Origin: Roseovarius sp. ZX-A-9
Lineage (GTDB): Bacteria; Pseudomonadota; Alphaproteobacteria; Rhodobacterales; Rhodobacteraceae
Length of the DNA: 64,000 nucleotides
Direction of reading: 5' to 3'
Assembly (NCBI RefSeq): GCF_028369135.1
Contig: NZ_JAPWHW010000020.1
Coordinates: forward strand, 1-64,000
Shown: piece by piece, positions 18,542 through 27,753 of the stretch
How positions within the stretch are numbered: the first letter of the stretch is position 1
How the letters are laid out: each line of letters opens with the position of its first letter
Position numbers and translations under genes: made by a program
The notes under the pieces: generated by a model
The model's database searches: none
The model's input: the letters and a program-made list of their open reading frames with translations, nothing else
Told to the model about the DNA's origin: nothing

Positions 18542-18901
18542 CTAGATTTTCAGACCACCCTCACGTGCGGCATCGGCCAAAGCCTTGACGCGCCCGTGAA
18601 AGAGGAAGCCGCCGCGATCGAAATACGCCTCGCTGACGCCTGCCTTCTTGGCACGCTCTGCGATGGCGGCACCGATCTTGGTGGCCGCTTCGATGTTGTT
18701 CTTGCCGACCACGCCGAAATCTTTTTCGAGCGTCGAGGCCGACGCCAGGGTCACGCCCTGAACATCGTCGATCAGCTGAACGCTGATATTCTTGTTGCTG
18801 CGGTGAACGCTGAGGCGCACGCGCCCTGCATTGACCTTGCGAAGTTTGTTCCGAACGCGCAGGCGGCGTTTGAGGAACAGTTTTCTCTTGCTGTTTGCCA
18901 T
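18542..18901 (-). CDS. rplR: 50S ribosomal protein L18
   Basis: Binds 5S rRNA together with L5, 119 residues. [18 protein letters not shown] [14 protein letters not shown] near the start, [18 protein letters not shown] and the C-terminal [25 protein letters not shown] (in pieces) are typical. It starts 12 bases after the rplF stop and is in the rpmC-rpmD transcription unit. Confidence 0.98.
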   Translation of the reverse strand: MANSKRKLFLKRRLRVRNKLRKVNAGRVRLSVHRSNKNISVQLIDDVQGVTLASASTLEKDFGVVGKNNIEAATKIGAAIAERAKKAGVSEAYFDRGGFLFHGRVKALADAAREGGLKI

Positions 18902-18913
18902 CTTCTCGCGTCC

Positions 18914-19447
18914 TTACTTCTTCTTGCCTTCCTTCTGGAAGATATACTCGCCTTTGTAGCGGATGCCTTTGCCCTTGTAGGGCTCGGGCCGCCGCCAATC
19001 GCGGATATTAGCCGCGACTTGACCGACGAGCTGCTTGTCCGTGCCTTCAACAACCAGTTCGGTCTGCTTGGGCGCGGTAACAGTCACACCTTCCGGAACT
19101 ACGAAATCCACATCGTGGCTAAGACCCAGGTTCAGCTTCAGGGTGTTACCCTGCATCTGTGCCCGGTAGCCGACGCCGCGAATTTCCAGCTCTTTGCGGA
19201 ACATTTCGTTGGTGCCATGCACGAGGTTCGCGACAACGGTGCGGGTCATGCCCCACTGCTGGCGCGCGCGCTTGGATTTACCACGCGGGGTAACGGTGAT
19301 CTGGCCATCGGCGATGGTCAGCGTCACGTCATCCGTGGCGGTGAAGGTTTTGGTTGCCTTGGGGCCTTTGACCTCAAGCGTCTGGCCGCTGATCGTTGCG
19401 GTGACGCCATTCGGCAAGGTCACGGGCTGTTTACCGATACGAGACAT
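18914..19447 (-). CDS. rplF: 50S ribosomal protein L6
   Basis: Large-subunit protein near the factor-binding site, 177 residues. [33 protein letters not shown] and the signature [16 protein letters not shown] near the end are clear. Position and spacing (11 bases from rpsH) match the standard spc operon. Confidence 0.98.
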   Translation of the reverse strand: MSRIGKQPVTLPNGVTATISGQTLEVKGPKATKTFTATDDVTLTIADGQITVTPRGKSKRARQQWGMTRTVVANLVHGTNEMFRKELEIRGVGYRAQMQGNTLKLNLGLSHDVDFVVPEGVTVTAPKQTELVVEGTDKQLVGQVAANIRDWRRPEPYKGKGIRYKGEYIFQKEGKKK

Positions 19448-19458
19448 CTGAACCCTCC

Positions 19459-19851
19459 TTAGAATACGGTGCAGAGTACTTCGCCGCCAACATTCTGGCT
19501 GCGTGCACTTGCATCCGACATCACACCCTTGGAGGTGGAGACAATCGACACACCGAGGCCCTGACGGACCGACGGGATGTCATCAACGCCCAGATAGACG
19601 CGACGACCGGGCTTGGAAACCCGCTTCATTTCGCGAATGACGGGGGCGCCGTCGAAATATTTCAGGCTGATTTCGATGGCCGGATGACCATCTTCACCTG
19701 TGGTTGTCTCGTAGCCACGGATGTAACCTTCATCCACCAGAACATCGAGAACGCGCGCACGCATCTTCGAGGCCGGCGTCATCACCGTGGACTTACCGCG
19801 CATCTGGCTGTTGCGGATGCGGGTGAGCATATCGCCGATAGGATCATTCAT
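19459..19851 (-). CDS. rpsH: 30S ribosomal protein S8
   Basis: Central-domain binding protein of the small subunit and, in E. coli, translational repressor of the spc operon; 130 residues. [15 protein letters not shown] and the C-terminal [33 protein letters not shown] (in pieces) match. Whether it still regulates a split spc operon cannot be seen. Confidence 0.98.
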   Translation of the reverse strand: MNDPIGDMLTRIRNSQMRGKSTVMTPASKMRARVLDVLVDEGYIRGYETTTGEDGHPAIEISLKYFDGAPVIREMKRVSKPGRRVYLGVDDIPSVRQGLGVSIVSTSKGVMSDASARSQNVGGEVLCTVF

Positions 19852-19863
19852 TTCAAATCTCCC

Positions 19864-20169
19864 TTACCAGCTGGATTTCACGAGGCCGGGTGCCTGGCCG
19901 TTCTGGCCAAGTTCCCGCAGCGCAATCCGCGACACTTTGAGTTTGCGATAGTAAGCGTGCGGACGGCCCGTCAGCTGGCAACGGTTGTGCAACCGGCTGG
20001 CAGAGCTGTTGCGCGGCAATTCAGCCAGCTTCAGGGTCGCGCGAAAACGCTCTTCCATCGGCTTGCTTTGGTCGTTGATGATTGCCTTGAGCGCAGCGCG
20101 TTTCGCGGCGAATTTATCCACCAGCTTCTGACGCTTCTTTTCGCGTTCGATCATTGCTTTTTTAGCCAT
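19864..20169 (-). CDS. rpsN: 30S ribosomal protein S14 (zinc-free long form)
   Basis: Head protein of the small subunit, 101 residues, the long form without the CxxC zinc motif. [26 protein letters not shown] (in pieces) and the end GLVKSSW are typical. Sits 12 bases before rpsH and 15 bases after rplE. Confidence 0.98.
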   Translation of the reverse strand: MAKKAMIEREKKRQKLVDKFAAKRAALKAIINDQSKPMEERFRATLKLAELPRNSSASRLHNRCQLTGRPHAYYRKLKVSRIALRELGQNGQAPGLVKSSW

Positions 20170-20184
20170 AAGTCTCTCTCCCGC

Positions 20185-20748
20185 TCAGCTGTTGAAGGGC
20201 ATGTTGAAATGCTTCAACAGCGCCTTGGCTTCAGCGTCGGTTTTCGCCGTGGTTGCGATGATGATGTCCATCCCCCACATCTCATCTACCTTGTCGAAAT
20301 TGATTTCGGGGAAGATGATATGTTCCTTGATGCCGAAGGCATAGTTGCCACGGCCATCAAAGGATTTGCCCGATACGCCGCGGAAGTCGCGGATACGTGG
20401 CATTGCCACGGTGATCAGACGGTCGATGAAGTCATACATACGGTCGCCACGCAGGGTGACCTTGGCCCCCATCGGCATGTCTTCGCGAACGCGGAAACCG
20501 GCGATGGAGTTCTTGGCCGTGGTCACGACGGCGTGCTGGCCGGCGATGGTGGACAGGTCTTCCTGTGCCGACTTCGCCTTCTTGGAGTCGCGAACGGCCT
20601 CGGCACCGCAGCCAATGTTCAGGACAATCTTGTCCAGACGCGGGATCTGCATGTCGTTCTTGTAGCCGAACTCTTCTTTCATCGCGGGCTTGATGGTCTC
20701 GGCATACGCGACCTTCATGCGCGGGGTATAGTTTGCTGTATCAAGCAT
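20185..20748 (-). CDS. rplE: 50S ribosomal protein L5
   Basis: 5S rRNA-binding protein of the central protuberance, 187 residues. [36 protein letters not shown] and [19 protein letters not shown] (each in pieces) are the family blocks. Its start overlaps the rplX stop by 8 bases. Confidence 0.98.
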   Translation of the reverse strand: MLDTANYTPRMKVAYAETIKPAMKEEFGYKNDMQIPRLDKIVLNIGCGAEAVRDSKKAKSAQEDLSTIAGQHAVVTTAKNSIAGFRVREDMPMGAKVTLRGDRMYDFIDRLITVAMPRIRDFRGVSGKSFDGRGNYAFGIKEHIIFPEINFDKVDEMWGMDIIIATTAKTDAEAKALLKHFNMPFNS

Positions 20749-21052
20749 CGATCACGTCCCCCGTGGTCTTGGCAATGCGCACTTTCTTGCCGTCTTCGAT
20801 CTTGAAGCCGACGCGGGTGGGTTTGCCGTTCTTGTCGAGATAGGCCAGATTGCTCAGTTGGATCGGCATCGGCTTGGGGATGCGACCGCCCTGGGAAGTC
20901 TGACTTTGACGGGTGGCGCGGATCGCCACGTTCACACCGTCAACAACGGCTTTGCCGGCCTTGGGGTCGACGGAAGAAATCGTGCCTTCCTTGCCCTTGT
21001 CCTTACCGGCCAGAACGACGACCTTGTCGCCCTTTTTCAGCTTGGCAGCCAT
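20741..21052 (-). CDS. rplX: 50S ribosomal protein L24
   Basis: Assembly-initiator protein of the large subunit, 103 residues. The KOW motif [17 protein letters not shown] is at residues 7-23, then [14 protein letters not shown]. It overlaps rplE by 8 bases, so the two are translated together. Confidence 0.98.
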   Translation of the reverse strand: MAAKLKKGDKVVVLAGKDKGKEGTISSVDPKAGKAVVDGVNVAIRATRQSQTSQGGRIPKPMPIQLSNLAYLDKNGKPTRVGFKIEDGKKVRIAKTTGDVIDA

Positions 21053-21053
21053 A

Positions 21054-21422
21054 TCACAGCACCTCCGGGGCGAGCGAAATGATTTTCATGAAGTTCTTGG
21101 CGCGCAATTCGCGCACCACCGGGCCAAAGATCCGCGTACCGACCGGCTCACCTGCGTTGTTCAGGATCACGGCAGCATTGCGGTCAAAGCGGATGGCGGT
21201 ACCGTCTTCGCGGCGGATTTCCTTGGCGGTGCGAACGACGACGGCCTTGCGGACGTCACCTTTCTTCACACGACCACGTGGGATGGCTTCCTTCACCGAG
21301 ACGACGATGACGTCGCCGACGGACGCATATCTCCGCTTGGAGCCCCCCAGAACCTTGATGCACTGAACACGGCGAGCGCCGCTGTTGTCAGCAACATCCA
21401 GGTTAGTCTGCATCTGGATCAT
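21054..21422 (-). CDS. rplN: 50S ribosomal protein L14
   Basis: Forms an intersubunit bridge, 122 residues. [18 protein letters not shown] and [16 protein letters not shown] and [10 protein letters not shown] are typical. It ends one base before the rplX start region and follows rpsQ after 76 bases. Confidence 0.98.
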   Translation of the reverse strand: MIQMQTNLDVADNSGARRVQCIKVLGGSKRRYASVGDVIVVSVKEAIPRGRVKKGDVRKAVVVRTAKEIRREDGTAIRFDRNAAVILNNAGEPVGTRIFGPVVRELRAKNFMKIISLAPEVL

Positions 21423-21498
21423 ATTGTTTCTCCCGACCTGGCGGGGGGCGATGCGGCCCTTGTCCCGAGGTTTCGATTAAACTGAATGTACCGGTGGC

Positions 21499-21729
21499 CT
21501 AGGCCTCCAGAACCTCCCAGCGTTTCGTCTTGGATCGAGGCGCGCATTCGATGATGCGGACCTTGTCGCCGACCTTGTAGGTGTTGTTTTCGTCGTGGGC
21601 ACGGTATTTCTTCGACTTCCGGATCGTCTTTTGCAGAACCGGGTGCTTGAAACGGCGCTCGACCGATACGGAAATGGTCTGGGCGTTGGCGTCGCTGGTC
21701 ACGGTGCCGGTGAGGATACGTTTGGGCAT
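21499..21729 (-). CDS. rpsQ: 30S ribosomal protein S17
   Basis: Primary 16S rRNA binder, 76 residues. [19 protein letters not shown] and [12 protein letters not shown] and [13 protein letters not shown] [14 protein letters not shown] match. Start is 12 bases after the rpmC stop. Confidence 0.98.
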   Translation of the reverse strand: MPKRILTGTVTSDANAQTISVSVERRFKHPVLQKTIRKSKKYRAHDENNTYKVGDKVRIIECAPRSKTKRWEVLEA

Positions 21730-21741
21730 ACTATCGGCTCC

Positions 21742-21948
21742 TTATTCAGCGGTCGCTGCGGCGGCAGCTTTTTCGTTGAGAATCGTCAGCACACGGGCCG
21801 CGTTGCGGCGAGCAATGCGCATCTGCGCCGGGTTTTCCAGCTGGCCGGTGGCGGCCTGGAAGCGCAGGTTGAATTGTTCTTTTTTCAGACTGGCCAGCGC
21901 TTCGCGCAGCTGGTCGGGTGTCTTTTCACGCAGTTCGTTGGCGTCCAT
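21742..21948 (-). CDS. rpmC: 50S ribosomal protein L29
   Basis: Tunnel-exit protein where the trigger factor and SRP dock, 68 residues. [20 protein letters not shown] and [11 protein letters not shown] are typical. It is now the first gene of a unit running down to rpmD, because rplP is separated by two plus-strand genes. I could not find a clear TTGACN-17 promoter in the 195 bases upstream. Confidence 0.97.
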   Translation of the reverse strand: MDANELREKTPDQLREALASLKKEQFNLRFQAATGQLENPAQMRIARRNAARVLTILNEKAAAAATAE

Positions 21949-22143
21949 CGCCTTGTCCTTTCAACATCACTGGCAGGCCCCTATGCATTGGCGCGTCGGG
22001 TCACCGTGATTCCAGTGGAGTCCATGATGAGCGTGCCCAATACCGCTCCAGTCGGGATAACGCAACCCCTTGCAGCATGGATGGTGCGCAATTCTGCGCC
22101 CAGCCCTCTCGCACTCGGCCCGCGCTTGGGCTATCACGCGGAT

Positions 22144-22764
22144 ATGTCACAGATCAAATCGCTTTTCGTAACCCCGCTCTACCGCGCCCGCCTCTCCGGT
22201 TTGGACGAGGGCGTGGATATATCCGAACTTGCCGCCTCGTGCTGGTCCATCGCAGAGGATGACGAAGCAGGCCAAGGCTGGTGCGAGGAAAACGGGTATC
22301 CCGGTTACACCTCCTATGCGTCGCTCACCGATCTGCCCTGGCGGTTCCCGATCTTTGCCGAGGTGGTCAAGGCGCTTGATGCGCATATCGCGGCCTTCGC
22401 CGAGCATCTCGCGTTCGATCTCGAAGACAAGCCGCTGACGCTGCAAGACATCTGGATCAACATCCTGCCCGAGGGCGGCACCCATGCCTCGCATATCCAC
22501 CCGCATTCGGTGATTTCCGGAACGATGTATGTGGCGATGCCAGAAGGCACCTCCGCGCTGAAGCTGGAAGATCCCCGCTCATCGCGGATGATGGCCTCCC
22601 CTACCCGCCGCAAGGACGCGCCCGAAGAGTTGCGTCAGTTCGTCTACGTGGAGCCTGACGTAGGCGACGTTCTGCTGTGGGAAAGCTGGCTTCGCCACGA
22701 AGTCCCGATGAATATGTCCGAGGACGACCGGATTTCGGTCAGCTTCAACTACGGCTGGGGGTGA
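22144..22764 (+). CDS. Putative 2OG-Fe(II) oxygenase (TIGR02466-like)
   Basis: A 206-residue non-haem iron/2-oxoglutarate oxygenase of the double-stranded beta-helix type, resembling the group known as 'putative 2OG-Fe(II) oxygenase' (TIGR02466). The core reads WINILPEGGTHASHIHPHS, then SGTMYVAMPEG, with candidate iron ligands His117/His119 and a distal His185 in WLRHEVPMN; Arg196 in DRISVSFNYGWG would hold 2-oxoglutarate. The first start with sensible sequence is at 22144. It stands on the plus strand between rpmC and rplP, that is, inside the ribosomal operon and next to L16, a known target of other ribosomal oxygenases. A role in ribosome modification is inference only. Confidence 0.82.
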   Translation: MSQIKSLFVTPLYRARLSGLDEGVDISELAASCWSIAEDDEAGQGWCEENGYPGYTSYASLTDLPWRFPIFAEVVKALDAHIAAFAEHLAFDLEDKPLTLQDIWINILPEGGTHASHIHPHSVISGTMYVAMPEGTSALKLEDPRSSRMMASPTRRKDAPEELRQFVYVEPDVGDVLLWESWLRHEVPMNMSEDDRISVSFNYGWG

Positions 22765-22880
22765 GCCCGCAGAATTTCCGGGCAGAGGCTGCGTAAGCAG
22801 TCTATCACCTTAATGCAGCATCACTCAGCAGAACCTCCCAAGCGCCATACCTTGGGATCGACCTTTTAGCGAGCGGCAGA

Positions 22881-23234
22881 ATGCATAGAGACGATGACCC
22901 TTTAATAGATGCTCTAGGCCACAGTGCTGACGAGCTGATTGACGCCGCCGAGGTGTGGCGGCACGGTTTCGATCTGAATGCTGCCCGCTCCTCATATCCG
23001 GCGCGAGCGGATGCATTCATCAAAGAGTTTGGCGAGGAAAACGCCATTTCGCTGTTTGAGACTTTGGATGGTTTGCAGATGCTTTTGCTCAATTGCGCTC
23101 CCGAAGAGCGGAATGGCATGTCGCTCGGAGAAGAAGCGTCCCTTGCAAAAGCCAGGTTTCAAGAAATTGTGCCGGGCATACCCAGTGAAGTCATGTCAAA
23201 GCTGTCCAGCCTCTACCACTTTCAAAACAGGTAA
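22881..23234 (+). CDS. Small protein of unknown function
   Basis: A 117-residue, mostly helical, acidic protein with no signal peptide or membrane segment. I recognise no family. Notable pieces are DDPLIDALGHSADELIDAAEVWRHG (helical; in pieces) and the ending SSLYHFQNR. The ribosome-binding site is weak (GCGAGCGG region). It follows the oxygenase gene by 116 bases and converges on rplP with a shared terminator. Confidence 0.55.
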   Translation: MHRDDDPLIDALGHSADELIDAAEVWRHGFDLNAARSSYPARADAFIKEFGEENAISLFETLDGLQMLLLNCAPEERNGMSLGEEASLAKARFQEIVPGIPSEVMSKLSSLYHFQNR

Positions 23235-23246
23235 GGCTTTAAAAAC

Positions 23247-23280
23247 AGTAACCCCCGCCGATTTCTCGACGGGGGTTACT
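23247..23280. terminator. Bidirectional terminator between the small gene and rplP
   Basis: AGTAACCCCC (23247-23256) pairs with GGGGGTTACT (23271-23280). TTG follows on the plus strand and GTTTTTA on the minus strand, so it can end both transcripts. Confidence 0.85.
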
Positions 23281-23316
23281 TTGTCTTAGCCTAAGTGAAT
23301 TTCGCCTTGGCGAAAA

Positions 23317-23730
23317 TCACCAGTCCTCGCGCTGAACGACGCGGGTCTTGATCGGCAGTTTCATCGCCGCCAGACGCAGGGCCTCGATGGCCACGTCGTC
23401 GGAAACGCCGTCGAGCTCGAACATCACGCGGCCCGGCTTGACCTTGCAGGCCCAGAAATCGACCGAGCCTTTACCTTTACCCATCCGAACTTCGGTAGGC
23501 TTGGACGTGACTGGCACATCCGGGAAGATCCGGATCCAGACACGGCCCTGACGTTTCATGTGGCGGGTCATCGCGCGGCGAGCCGCCTCGATCTGACGCG
23601 CTGTCACACGTTCTGGTTCCGTCGCTTTCAGCCCGAAGGAGCCAAAGTTCAGGTCGGAGCCGCCTTTGGCCTCGCCCTTGATCCGGCCCTTGAACTGCTT
23701 GCGGAATTTCGTGCGCTTTGGTTGCAGCAT
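23317..23730 (-). CDS. rplP: 50S ribosomal protein L16
   Basis: Peptidyl-transferase-centre neighbour, 137 residues. [32 protein letters not shown] and [21 protein letters not shown] (in pieces) are diagnostic. The Arg of the MGKGKG block is the residue hydroxylated by YcfD in E. coli. It is the last gene of the rplB-to-rplP unit; the usual next gene rpmC is separated by two plus-strand genes. Confidence 0.98.
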   Translation of the reverse strand: MLQPKRTKFRKQFKGRIKGEAKGGSDLNFGSFGLKATEPERVTARQIEAARRAMTRHMKRQGRVWIRIFPDVPVTSKPTEVRMGKGKGSVDFWACKVKPGRVMFELDGVSDDVAIEALRLAAMKLPIKTRVVQREDW

Positions 23731-23742
23731 ATCCTGTCCTCC

Positions 23743-24450
23743 TTAGCGACGGCCGCCGGCGCCGCGCGGCGCTGGACCATCCTGAAGTTCCTGGGCCTTG
23801 CGGTCACGGGCAGCGGGATCGTGCTCCATGATCTCGCCTTTGAAGATCCAGACCTTGATGCCGATGATGCCATAGGCCGTCACGGCTTCGGTGTGAGCGT
23901 AATCGATATCCGCACGCAGCGTGTGCAGTGGCACACGACCCTCGCGGTACCATTCGGTCCGGGCAATCTCGGCACCGCCGAGGCGACCCGCAACGTTGAC
24001 CCGGATACCAAGGGCACCCATGCGCATGGCGTTCTGCACGGCACGTTTCATCGCCCGGCGGAAGCTGACACGACGCTCCAGCTGCTGGGCGATGCTCTCA
24101 CCCACCAGTGCAGAGTCAAGCTCGGGCTTGCGCACTTCGACGACGTTCAGGTGCAGTTCGGACGCGGTCATGCTGGCCAGTTTCTTGCGCAGCGTCTCGA
24201 TGTCTGCGCCTTTCTTGCCAATGATCACGCCGGGACGTGCAGTGTGGATCGTCACGCGGCACTTCTTGTGCGGACGCTCGATGATCACGCGGCTGATGCC
24301 GGCCTGCTTGCACTCGGTCTTGATGAAATCGCGCATCGCGATGTCCTCAAGCAGCAAGTTGCCGTAATCCTTGGTGTCCGCGTACCAGCGACTGTCCCAG
24401 GTGCGATTCACCTGAAGGCGCATGCCAATCGGATTGACTTTATTTCCCAT
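23743..24450 (-). CDS. rpsC: 30S ribosomal protein S3
   Basis: Forms part of the mRNA entry channel, 235 residues. [18 protein letters not shown], the KH-domain block [17 protein letters not shown] and [21 protein letters not shown] [17 protein letters not shown] are clear. Its first base overlaps rplV's stop. Confidence 0.98.
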   Translation of the reverse strand: MGNKVNPIGMRLQVNRTWDSRWYADTKDYGNLLLEDIAMRDFIKTECKQAGISRVIIERPHKKCRVTIHTARPGVIIGKKGADIETLRKKLASMTASELHLNVVEVRKPELDSALVGESIAQQLERRVSFRRAMKRAVQNAMRMGALGIRVNVAGRLGGAEIARTEWYREGRVPLHTLRADIDYAHTEAVTAYGIIGIKVWIFKGEIMEHDPAARDRKAQELQDGPAPRGAGGRR

Positions 24451-24830
24451 CAGGCTTGCTCCTCAACTTGGCGGACTTTGATCGTCAATTCCGAGAACGG
24501 CTTGCGCAGCGCGCCGAACCGACCCCGGGCACGCGGGCGACCGCGCTTCATGACGAGGTTCTTGCCAACATAGGCCTCGGCAACCACCAGTTCGTCAACA
24601 TCCAGGTTATGGTTGTTTTCGGCATTGGCGATGGCCGATTGCAGGCATTTGCGCACATCTTCGGCGATCCGCTTCTTCGAGAAGGCCAGATCGTTGAGCG
24701 CCTTGTCCACCTTCTTGCCACGGATCAGCGCGGCCAGCAGGTTCAGCTTTTGCGGGGACGTACGGAGCATGCGCAGTTTTGCCATTGCTTCGTTATCGGC
24801 CACGCGGCGGGGGTTCTTTTCCTTGCCCAT
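24450..24830 (-). CDS. rplV: 50S ribosomal protein L22
   Basis: Lines the peptide exit tunnel, 126 residues. [20 protein letters not shown] and the beta-hairpin part [21 protein letters not shown] (in pieces) match. Overlaps rpsC by one base. Confidence 0.98.
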   Translation of the reverse strand: MGKEKNPRRVADNEAMAKLRMLRTSPQKLNLLAALIRGKKVDKALNDLAFSKKRIAEDVRKCLQSAIANAENNHNLDVDELVVAEAYVGKNLVMKRGRPRARGRFGALRKPFSELTIKVRQVEEQA

Positions 24831-24833
24831 GAC

Positions 24834-25112
24834 TTACTTCCGCTTCGCTTTTTTGTCGGCTGCATGACCATGGTAGGTCCGGGTCGGCGAATACTCACCG
24901 AACTTCTGACCAATCATGTCTTCGCTGACGTTGACAGGGATATGTTTCCGACCGTTGTAGACGCCAAACGTCAGACCCACGAACTGGGGCAGGATCGTCG
25001 AGCGGCGCGACCAGATTTTGATGACTTCGTTGCGACCACTTTCGCGCGATGCTTCGGCTTTCTTCAGCACGTAAGCATCGACAAAGGGGCCTTTCCATAC
25101 AGAACGCGACAT
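24834..25112 (-). CDS. rpsS: 30S ribosomal protein S19
   Basis: Head protein that contacts S13, 92 residues. [36 protein letters not shown] and [19 protein letters not shown] are typical. Three bases follow before rplV. Confidence 0.98.
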   Translation of the reverse strand: MSRSVWKGPFVDAYVLKKAEASRESGRNEVIKIWSRRSTILPQFVGLTFGVYNGRKHIPVNVSEDMIGQKFGEYSPTRTYHGHAADKKAKRK

Positions 25113-25114
25113 GA

Positions 25115-25957
25115 TTACCGGCCCTTTTTCTTGGCGTGACGCGAGCGGATGATCAGCTTCTGCGACGCCTTGTTCTTGTTGCGGGTGCGAGCACCCTTGG
25201 TGGGCTTGCCCCAGGGCGTGACCGGGTGACGACCACCCGATGTCCGACCTTCACCACCACCATGGGGGTGATCGATCGGGTTCATGACCACACCACGAAC
25301 ACTCGGGCGGACGCCCTTGTGACGCATGCGGCCGGCCTTGCCGAAGTTCTGGTTGGAGTTGTCAGGGTTGCTGACCGCACCGACCGTCGCCTTGCATTCC
25401 TGGCGGACCAGGCGCAGTTCACCACTGCTCAGACGCACCTGCGCGTAGCCACCGTCACGACCCACGAATTGAGCGTAGGTACCTGCAGCGCGGGCAATCT
25501 GCCCACCCTTGCCGGGCTTCAGCTCGATGTTGTGGACGATCGTACCGATCGGCATACCCGAGAACGGCATGCAATTACCGGGCTTGATGTCGACCTTGGC
25601 GCCGGCGATGATCTTGTCGCCGATGGCCAGACGCTGAGGCGCCAGGATATAGGTCTGCTCACCGTCGTCATACTTGACGAGCGCGATGAAGGCTGTCCGG
25701 TTGGGGTCATATTCGATCCGCTCGACCGTGGCCGAGATATCGAATTTGTTGCGTTTGAAATCAACGATCCGGTAGAGGCGCTTGGCCCCTCCTCCGCGAC
25801 GACGCGACGTGATACGTCCGGTGTTGTTCCGGCCGCCCGATTTCGACAAACCCTCGGTGAGGGCTTTGACGGGGCGTCCTTTGTACAGCTCCGAACGGTC
25901 GATCAGCACCAGCCCGCGCTGGCCCGGCGTCGTTGGCTTATACGACTTGAGTGCCAT
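25115..25957 (-). CDS. rplB: 50S ribosomal protein L2
   Basis: Needed for peptidyl-transferase assembly, 280 residues. [28 protein letters not shown] and the signature [18 protein letters not shown] near residue 228 are clear. It leads a unit of five genes (rplB-rpsS-rplV-rpsC-rplP). Its usual predecessor rplW is cut off by a terminator and a plus-strand gene; a promoter match lies 163 bases upstream. Confidence 0.98.
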   Translation of the reverse strand: MALKSYKPTTPGQRGLVLIDRSELYKGRPVKALTEGLSKSGGRNNTGRITSRRRGGGAKRLYRIVDFKRNKFDISATVERIEYDPNRTAFIALVKYDDGEQTYILAPQRLAIGDKIIAGAKVDIKPGNCMPFSGMPIGTIVHNIELKPGKGGQIARAAGTYAQFVGRDGGYAQVRLSSGELRLVRQECKATVGAVSNPDNSNQNFGKAGRMRHKGVRPSVRGVVMNPIDHPHGGGEGRTSGGRHPVTPWGKPTKGARTRNKNKASQKLIIRSRHAKKKGR

Positions 25958-26009
25958 GCTTTCTGTCTTCCGTTTAGCAAACGGCAGGGATTTCGCCCCA
26001 CCTATGTAG

Positions 26010-26028
26010 GGTGGGATTTGATCCCACC
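26010..26028. repeat. Palindromic repeat (GGGTGGG family)
   Basis: GGTGGGAT (26010-26017) and ATCCCACC (26021-26028) with loop TTG, preceded by GTAG. Same core as the copies at 18498, 30949, 48646 and 51990. It would lie in the rplB leader RNA. Confidence 0.65.
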
Positions 26029-26085
26029 GTGTTTATAGGCCCCCGTAGGTGCCCGGCTTAGGGTGTTCTTACGAACGAATGCGAA

Positions 26086-26105
26086 GCCCCGGACGAATCC
26101 GGGGC
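26086..26105. repeat. 8-bp hairpin in rplB leader
   Basis: GCCCCGGA (26086-26093) pairs with TCCGGGGC (26098-26105) around CGAA. No T-run. Resembles the short CCCGGG-type palindromes common between alphaproteobacterial genes. Confidence 0.55.
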
Positions 26106-26119
26106 CACACAGATAGGCT

Positions 26120-26148
26120 CGTTTAGGGGGGATGCGCGTCAGGGTCAA
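26120..26148 (-). promoter_or_regulatory. Sigma-70-type promoter of the rplB-rplP unit
   Basis: Minus-strand TTGACC (26148-26143) and TAAACG (26125-26120) with a 17-base spacer. Position fits independent transcription of rplB downstream of the inserted gene. Confidence 0.6.
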
Positions 26149-26386
26149 GCACTTGCCGCAGAAAACAAGGGATATACCCCCTGCCCCGCCCCAAGCCGAG
26201 CGCGCGCCTGACGGGGCGAGGTAACGTTAGCTCCGCAAGTTCGATGTGCGAACATTGTTTTCATTCGTTACGTATTGTCTAAATGACCGCTTTTGTGGTC
26301 CCCTAAATCTGAGCGCATTTCAGAAACGATCTGAAACCAACCCAAAGCTGAGTTCCAGAAGTATTGTGGGAATACTAGGGCCCTTC

Positions 26387-27289
26387 ATGTCACACATTCC
26401 AGACGACATCACACCTATTGTCCGAGAGATCGACCACGAGCTCAAAGCAGAAGGCATCTCTCCGGTGGGCCGCCCGATGAACGCGATCATCAAATTTGGG
26501 CAGCGTTTTAAAATGTCGATTCTTTTTGTGAAGCCCCATTCTGCCATTGATGACGAATTGATGGATAGCTGGAAGTATGCCGAGAGGATTTACGAGTGGT
26601 ACAGAGAGGTCTACGGAGACCAAATAAAACTCGATCCATCTGCCGATGGTAAAGTAGCGGTGCTGGCCGATGGTGATCTTTGGGAACTTAGACTGCCAAT
26701 CATCTATGGGCCTTGCGCGATTGTCGTTGATCGAAAGCTTTCAGAAATGGATGACAAAGCCCATGGCTCTTCTAGGCTAAACGCCTGTGATGCTTTGTTT
26801 GGTATTACCCAGACCCGCTTGGAGTATTTCAGGGACACCGATCTAGATGAAGTTTACGGCATGTTCCTCATCGGAATGGATGTACGGAATGCATTCGCGC
26901 GGTTCATTAATTCAAGTCGCTTCTTTCGCGAAGCACAGAGTGATTGGAAGACCGCTGTCATGCACATGACCAGCCAGAATCCAAACTATGGCCAAGCCAG
27001 ATGGGCGTCGCTCCAGTTTGCTGAGAAATTTATGAAGGGCTTAACTGAGGTGATCGGTGTTGTATCGCCCATTCCTCAGACACATAACCTGAAAAAGCTC
27101 CATGACGCACTCGCACGCTCCATCGTGGGCTTGAGCTTAGAAAACCTTCTAGTTGATATCCAGTGCTCGGCTGCGGTGCGATACGGTGAGGAGCCGTCCA
27201 CACGTGATCAGTCCTACTCTGCGCACAAATCTAGCCTCCTACTCGTTAGAGCGCTTGGTTCAGTGGAGAACGCCAATAATTCGCCTTAG
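26387..27289 (+). CDS. Unknown protein with C-terminal HEPN-like domain
   Basis: A 300-residue protein on the plus strand inside the S10 operon. I chose ATG 26387 (AGGG seven bases upstream); a start at 26246 would add 47 poor residues. The first 150 residues match nothing I know. Residues about 180-295 look like a HEPN domain: a helix with DWKTAVMHMTSQ, then WASLQFAEKFMKGLTEVIG, THNLKKLHDAL-like HNLKKLHDALARSIVG, and RYGEEPSTRDQSYSAHKSSLLLVRAL, which mirrors the 'RYPD...A...A..LL' helix of that family. HEPN proteins are often RNases of toxin-antitoxin or phage-defence systems. G+C is about 50 % by counting two 60-base lines, clearly below the neighbours, so it was probably acquired. Confidence 0.72.
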   Translation: MSHIPDDITPIVREIDHELKAEGISPVGRPMNAIIKFGQRFKMSILFVKPHSAIDDELMDSWKYAERIYEWYREVYGDQIKLDPSADGKVAVLADGDLWELRLPIIYGPCAIVVDRKLSEMDDKAHGSSRLNACDALFGITQTRLEYFRDTDLDEVYGMFLIGMDVRNAFARFINSSRFFREAQSDWKTAVMHMTSQNPNYGQARWASLQFAEKFMKGLTEVIGVVSPIPQTHNLKKLHDALARSIVGLSLENLLVDIQCSAAVRYGEEPSTRDQSYSAHKSSLLLVRALGSVENANNSP

Positions 27290-27382
27290 GCTGGGACGGA
27301 ATTTTTCAGATTTTAGAAAGCTGGCGCCCACAATATTTGCAGCATTTGTCATAGCGCGCTCAACGCTATCTCGCACAAACAA

Positions 27383-27414
27383 AAAACCCCGGCCACTCTC
27401 GCAGCCGGGGTTTT
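27383..27414. terminator. Bidirectional terminator between HEPN-like gene and rplW
   Basis: AAAACCCCGGC (27383-27393) pairs with GCCGGGGTTTT (27404-27414). On the minus strand it is followed by six T, ending the rpsJ-rplC-rplD-rplW unit; on the plus strand four T end the HEPN-like gene. Confidence 0.9.
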
Positions 27415-27456
27415 CTATTCTTGCAGTGCAGGCTTCAGCCCGCCAGACCGATCAGA

Positions 27457-27753
27457 TCAGAGACCAGTGCTCACGTCGATCGTGTTGCCCTCTTCGAGCG
27501 TCACATAGGCCTTCTTGACGTTTGCCCGCTTGCCGGGACGGCCGCGGAACCGCTTGACCTTGCCTTTGGTGATGGTCGTGTTCACGGCCTTCACCTTGAC
27601 ACCAAACAGAGACTCGACGGCCTCCTTGATCTGCGGCTTGTTGCAGGCCATCGCCACTTCGAACACAACCGCGCCGTTTTCCGACGACATGGTGGCTTTC
27701 TCGGTGATGATCGGCTTGCGGATCACGTCGTAATGTTCTGCTTTCGCGCTCAT
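27457..27753 (-). CDS. rplW: 50S ribosomal protein L23
   Basis: Tunnel-exit docking site for trigger factor and SRP, 98 residues. [31 protein letters not shown] and [20 protein letters not shown] match. Its start overlaps the rplD stop by four bases. In the usual order rplB comes next; here a terminator and a foreign gene intervene. Confidence 0.98.
   Translation of the reverse strand: MSAKAEHYDVIRKPIITEKATMSSENGAVVFEVAMACNKPQIKEAVESLFGVKVKAVNTTITKGKVKRFRGRPGKRANVKKAYVTLEEGNTIDVSTGL

Larger units (their letters stand above)
25958..26386. other. Divergent control region between rplB and the HEPN-like gene
   Basis: About 430 bases. It holds the rplB promoter match (26120-26148), two palindromes in the presumed rplB leader (26010-26028 and 26086-26105), and an AT-richer stretch (26230-26300) ahead of the plus-strand gene, with a weak TTGTTT/TCTAAA pair. 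I see no gene here; a longer start of the HEPN-like gene at 26246 is less likely. Confidence 0.5.

Noticed and set aside
26246..26386. Longer start for the HEPN-like gene at 26246
   Set aside because: The added 47 residues lack homology-like features and have no ribosome-binding site, while 26387 has AGGG at a suitable distance.
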